A stretch of 8,392 nucleotides of DNA, from positions 1-8,392 of the forward strand of contig SLGL01000125.1 in NCBI GenBank assembly GCA_007123785.1, in the 5' to 3' direction. The DNA is from Balneolaceae bacterium (GTDB taxonomy: Bacteria; Bacteroidota; Rhodothermia; Balneolales; Balneolaceae). Under the pieces are notes generated by a model. That model searched no databases. It saw only the letters and a program-made list of their open reading frames with translations, and was not told the origin of the DNA. Positions 6,408 through 8,392 of the stretch are shown piece after piece. Both the position numbers and the translations under genes were made by a program. How positions within the stretch are numbered: position 1 is the first letter of the stretch; each line of letters starts with the position of its first letter.

Positions 6408-7559
6408 ATGCTGCAATCAATATTCTACAGAACCATCACGATCGTTTTTCTGCTGACCGCCATGCTATGTTTTTTCCCGGGCTGCGAACCGGCCGAAGAG
6501 GAAGGAACCATCCGTATAGGGCAGATTACAAACCGGACCGGTGAAACTTCGGATGTGGGTATTCCGCTGGCAGACGGGGTTCGCGATGCCTGGCGCTGGA
6601 TCAATGAACAGGGCGGGGTGCGGGAGCGTCCGGTCAGGATTCTGGAAAGGGAAACCGGCTACAATGTTCCGCGCACCATAGCTGCATTTCGGGAGCTGTC
6701 TGGCGATTATGGTGTGTCCCTTGTACACGGTTTCGGCACACCGGATAGTGAAGCCGTGATGGATCTGGCCACGCGCGCGCAGGTTATTTACATGCCCACA
6801 TCCTACGATGAACGGTTTGTGAACCCGGAAATGGCTCCCTACTTCTTTATCACCAATACCGATTATTCTACAGCGGCTCGGAGCGCCGTTCGCTATGTGG
6901 CCGAACAGAACGGCAGGCTGGGTCTCGCACGCAACTCCGGCGGATTTGGGATGGCGCCCATTGGAGCCATCAAAGATGAAGCGGAAAAGGTGGGAGTTCC
7001 CATCGTATCGGAGCAGGATATGAGTTATACGCCAACTTCGGCAGTTCAGCAGTCACTGGCATTCCGGAATGCTGATGCCACACATGTATGGATGGGTAAC
7101 ACTCATACGGCTATGGCGGTACTGGCCAGGGATCTGCGGCGCCAGGAAAGCGATGCCGTGATTATCGGGAACATTTATGCGGGTGATGAGAATTTTATCC
7201 GGACCGCCGGCAGTGATGCCGAAGGGCACTTGTCGCTCTACGGCTCTGTGGAATACGGAGATGAAAGCGCCGGCATGATGGAGGTAATTATGCAGGCCGG
7301 TTATCGCGATCCCAATACACACTATATTCGCGGCTGGGCCCAGGCGCTGCTGGCTGCCGAAGTGATCGGGATGGCCATTGACCGGGAACTGGAGATTACC
7401 GGGGAAAACCTGCGGAATATGTTTTATGAGCTGGAAGATTTCTCTCCCGGCGGACTGGTGCCGCCCGTGAACTACACTCCTGAAGACCATCGTCCCGGTC
7501 AAAGTTCAGCGATCTACCAGGTCCGCGACGGGCGCTGGGTAAAAATTTGGGAGGATTAG
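6408..7559 (+). CDS. HAAT-family ABC transporter substrate-binding lipoprotein (Peripla_BP_6 type)
   Basis: This is the extracytoplasmic solute-binding subunit of the importer, 383 residues. A hydrophobic signal (about residues 9-24) ends in FPGC, so Cys26 is the likely lipidation site, followed by an acidic linker (EPAEEE). Mature residues 34-383 fit the type I periplasmic binding fold of LivK-like proteins (PF13458). Landmarks are TIRIGQITNRTGETSDVGI (34-52), the helix GVRDAWRWINEQGG (57-70), SLVHGFGTPDSEAV (104-117; first-lobe ligand region), PYFFITNTDYSTAARSAVRYV (144-164) and GDENFIRTAGSDAEGHLSLYG (259-279; second lobe). The length is normal. TGxTSDVG with a GFGTxDSEA segment resembles binding proteins I recall from operons with acyl- or aryl-CoA ligases rather than classic leucine-binding LivJ/LivK, so the solute may not be an amino acid; this is inference. 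The gene begins 143 bases after livM, with only an A-rich leader and no strong ribosome binding site. Its TAG stop overlaps the livF start. Confidence 0.9.
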   Translation: MLQSIFYRTITIVFLLTAMLCFFPGCEPAEEEGTIRIGQITNRTGETSDVGIPLADGVRDAWRWINEQGGVRERPVRILERETGYNVPRTIAAFRELSGDYGVSLVHGFGTPDSEAVMDLATRAQVIYMPTSYDERFVNPEMAPYFFITNTDYSTAARSAVRYVAEQNGRLGLARNSGGFGMAPIGAIKDEAEKVGVPIVSEQDMSYTPTSAVQQSLAFRNADATHVWMGNTHTAMAVLARDLRRQESDAVIIGNIYAGDENFIRTAGSDAEGHLSLYGSVEYGDESAGMMEVIMQAGYRDPNTHYIRGWAQALLAAEVIGMAIDRELEITGENLRNMFYELEDFSPGGLVPPVNYTPEDHRPGQSSAIYQVRDGRWVKIWED

Positions 7560-7561
7560 TG
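7549..7561 (+). promoter_or_regulatory. Ribosome binding site and one-base stop/start overlap, binding protein to livF
   Basis: GGAGG at 7550-7554 lies four bases before GTG 7559, whose G is the last base of the binding-protein TAG stop. It shares the nine bases GGGAGGATT and the same spacing with the livG/livH junction. This decides GTG 7559 over the in-frame TTG 7547 as the livF start. Confidence 0.7.
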
Positions 7562-8320
7562 AGCCGCTCCACCGAACAAAACCGGTCGCTGTTACAAGTT
7601 CAAAACCTGGAGGCGTCCTACCAAAACGTGATCCGTGTGCTGCACGGGGTAAACCTTCATGTTTATAAAGGTGAATGTGTAGCGTTGCTGGGAGGCAACG
7701 GTGCCGGAAAAACCACCACGCTTAAATCCATTTCGGGCATGCTCGAAGGTGAAGGAAGCATCACCGGGGGCAGTGTGTTACTGGATGGCGAGGATGTGAC
7801 CGGACATCCGGCCCATAAGATGGTTGCCCGGGGTCTGGTACATGTACTGGAGGGGCGTTACGTGTTTCCGGACCTGAGTGTGCATGAAAATCTCCTGATG
7901 GGTGCCTACACACGAAGAGATCGTGACAGGGTTGATGGTGACATGGATGGGGTGTTCGGCTATTTCCCGCGGCTGAAGGAACGTCTGAAGGTTCAGGCGG
8001 GGTACCTCTCCGGAGGTGAACAGCAGATGCTGGCCATTGGCCGTGCATTGATGGCCCGTCCGAAAATTCTGCTTTTGGATGAACCCTCAATGGGTCTGGC
8101 ACCTATCCTGGTGCGGGAGGTGTTCGACATCGTGAACCGCATCCGTAAAGAGGAGAATGTAACGATGCTGCTGGTTGAGCAGAATGCGCGGATGGCCCTG
8201 CAACTGGCCGACCGCGGCTATCTGATCGAAACGGGTTCTATTGTACTGCACGGTACAGCCGAAGAACTTCGGGAAAACCCGCGCCTTCAGGAGGTTTATT
8301 TTGGCGGAATGCATCACTGA
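7559..8320 (+). CDS. livF: HAAT-family ABC transporter ATP-binding protein, LivF type
   Basis: This is the second cytoplasmic ATPase of the importer, 253 residues from GTG 7559. Walker A is GGNGAGKT (45-52). The LivF hallmark ARGLVHVLEGRYVFPDLSVHENL lies at 90-112 (relatives read HVPEGR; here Leu97 replaces the usual Pro). The canonical signature LSGGEQQ is at 150-156, Walker B ILLLDEP at 170-176, then SMGLAP (177-182). The switch position reads VEQN (206-209), with Gln208 where LivG has His; this substitution is typical of LivF and not damage. It is somewhat longer than classic LivF (about 235 residues), from a polar N-terminal extension and a GEGSITGG segment (64-71) before the LLDGEDVTG turn. 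It should pair with the LivG-type ATPase to form one asymmetric ATPase dimer. Its start overlaps the binding-protein stop, so the two are translationally coupled. No terminator is visible after it, so the operon may continue past the window. Confidence 0.93.
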   Translation: MSRSTEQNRSLLQVQNLEASYQNVIRVLHGVNLHVYKGECVALLGGNGAGKTTTLKSISGMLEGEGSITGGSVLLDGEDVTGHPAHKMVARGLVHVLEGRYVFPDLSVHENLLMGAYTRRDRDRVDGDMDGVFGYFPRLKERLKVQAGYLSGGEQQMLAIGRALMARPKILLLDEPSMGLAPILVREVFDIVNRIRKEENVTMLLVEQNARMALQLADRGYLIETGSIVLHGTAEELRENPRLQEVYFGGMHH

Positions 8321-8392
8321 GACGGCCGGAATTCTAAAGGGGTTCAAGTTTGCATCAAAACTACTGATATAGACAAAGTCATGGGGAAGGCC
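8321..8392. other. Downstream tail, possibly leading into a further operon gene
   Basis: These last 72 bases show no hairpin with a T-run and no complete ORF. An ATG at 8381 begins four open codons (M-G-K-A) before the edge, without a convincing Shine-Dalgarno sequence. In related five-gene clusters a CoA ligase gene (phenylacetate-CoA ligase type) can sit here, but nothing visible confirms that. Confidence 0.3.

Overview
The window holds seven genes, all on the plus strand, in two blocks separated by a repeat-bearing gap. It reads as chromosomal DNA from a free-living member of the Bacteroidota/Balneolota/Rhodothermota group. That assignment is inference. It rests on moderate GC, weak or absent Shine-Dalgarno sequences in front of block-leading genes, a PVC-type dehydrogenase beside an FG-GAP propeller protein, and intergenic palindromic repeats of a type I recall from such genomes. 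No phage, transposase, CRISPR, tRNA or rRNA sequence is visible.

Block 1 (1-3088) encodes two extracytoplasmic-type proteins. The first is the 3' part of a 'PVC-type heme-binding' or putative membrane-bound dehydrogenase protein: a beta-propeller core followed by a helical HEAT-like tail, ending without the CxxCH cytochrome module many relatives carry. After 44 bases comes a seven-bladed FG-GAP/VCBS propeller protein with a possible lipoprotein signal. The spacing suggests co-transcription. The substrate is unknown.

The 424-base gap (3089-3512) contains a composite palindromic element of about 167 bp (3221-3387) with imperfect terminal inverted repeats and several nested hairpins. Downstream of it is a perfect 15-base A/T palindrome (3466-3480) just before the next operon, which could be an operator.

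Block 2 (3513-8320) is a complete five-gene ABC importer of the hydrophobic amino acid transporter (HAAT) family, in the order ATPase (LivG type), permease (LivH type), permease (LivM type), lipoprotein substrate-binding protein, ATPase (LivF type). Three of its junctions overlap: TGATG for livG/livH, ATGA for livH/livM and TAGTG for the binding protein/livF. The binding-protein gene is set apart from livM by 143 bases holding a C6/G6 hairpin repeat. The parts should form one importer: a lipid-anchored binding protein delivers solute to the LivH/LivM channel, driven by the LivG/LivF ATPases. The family name suggests branched-chain amino acids, but sequence alone does not fix the substrate.

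I found no clearly novel system. The most unusual points are the two repeat elements, the candidate operator, the forced non-ATG start of livG, the matching overlap junctions, and the apparently cytochrome-less dehydrogenase.
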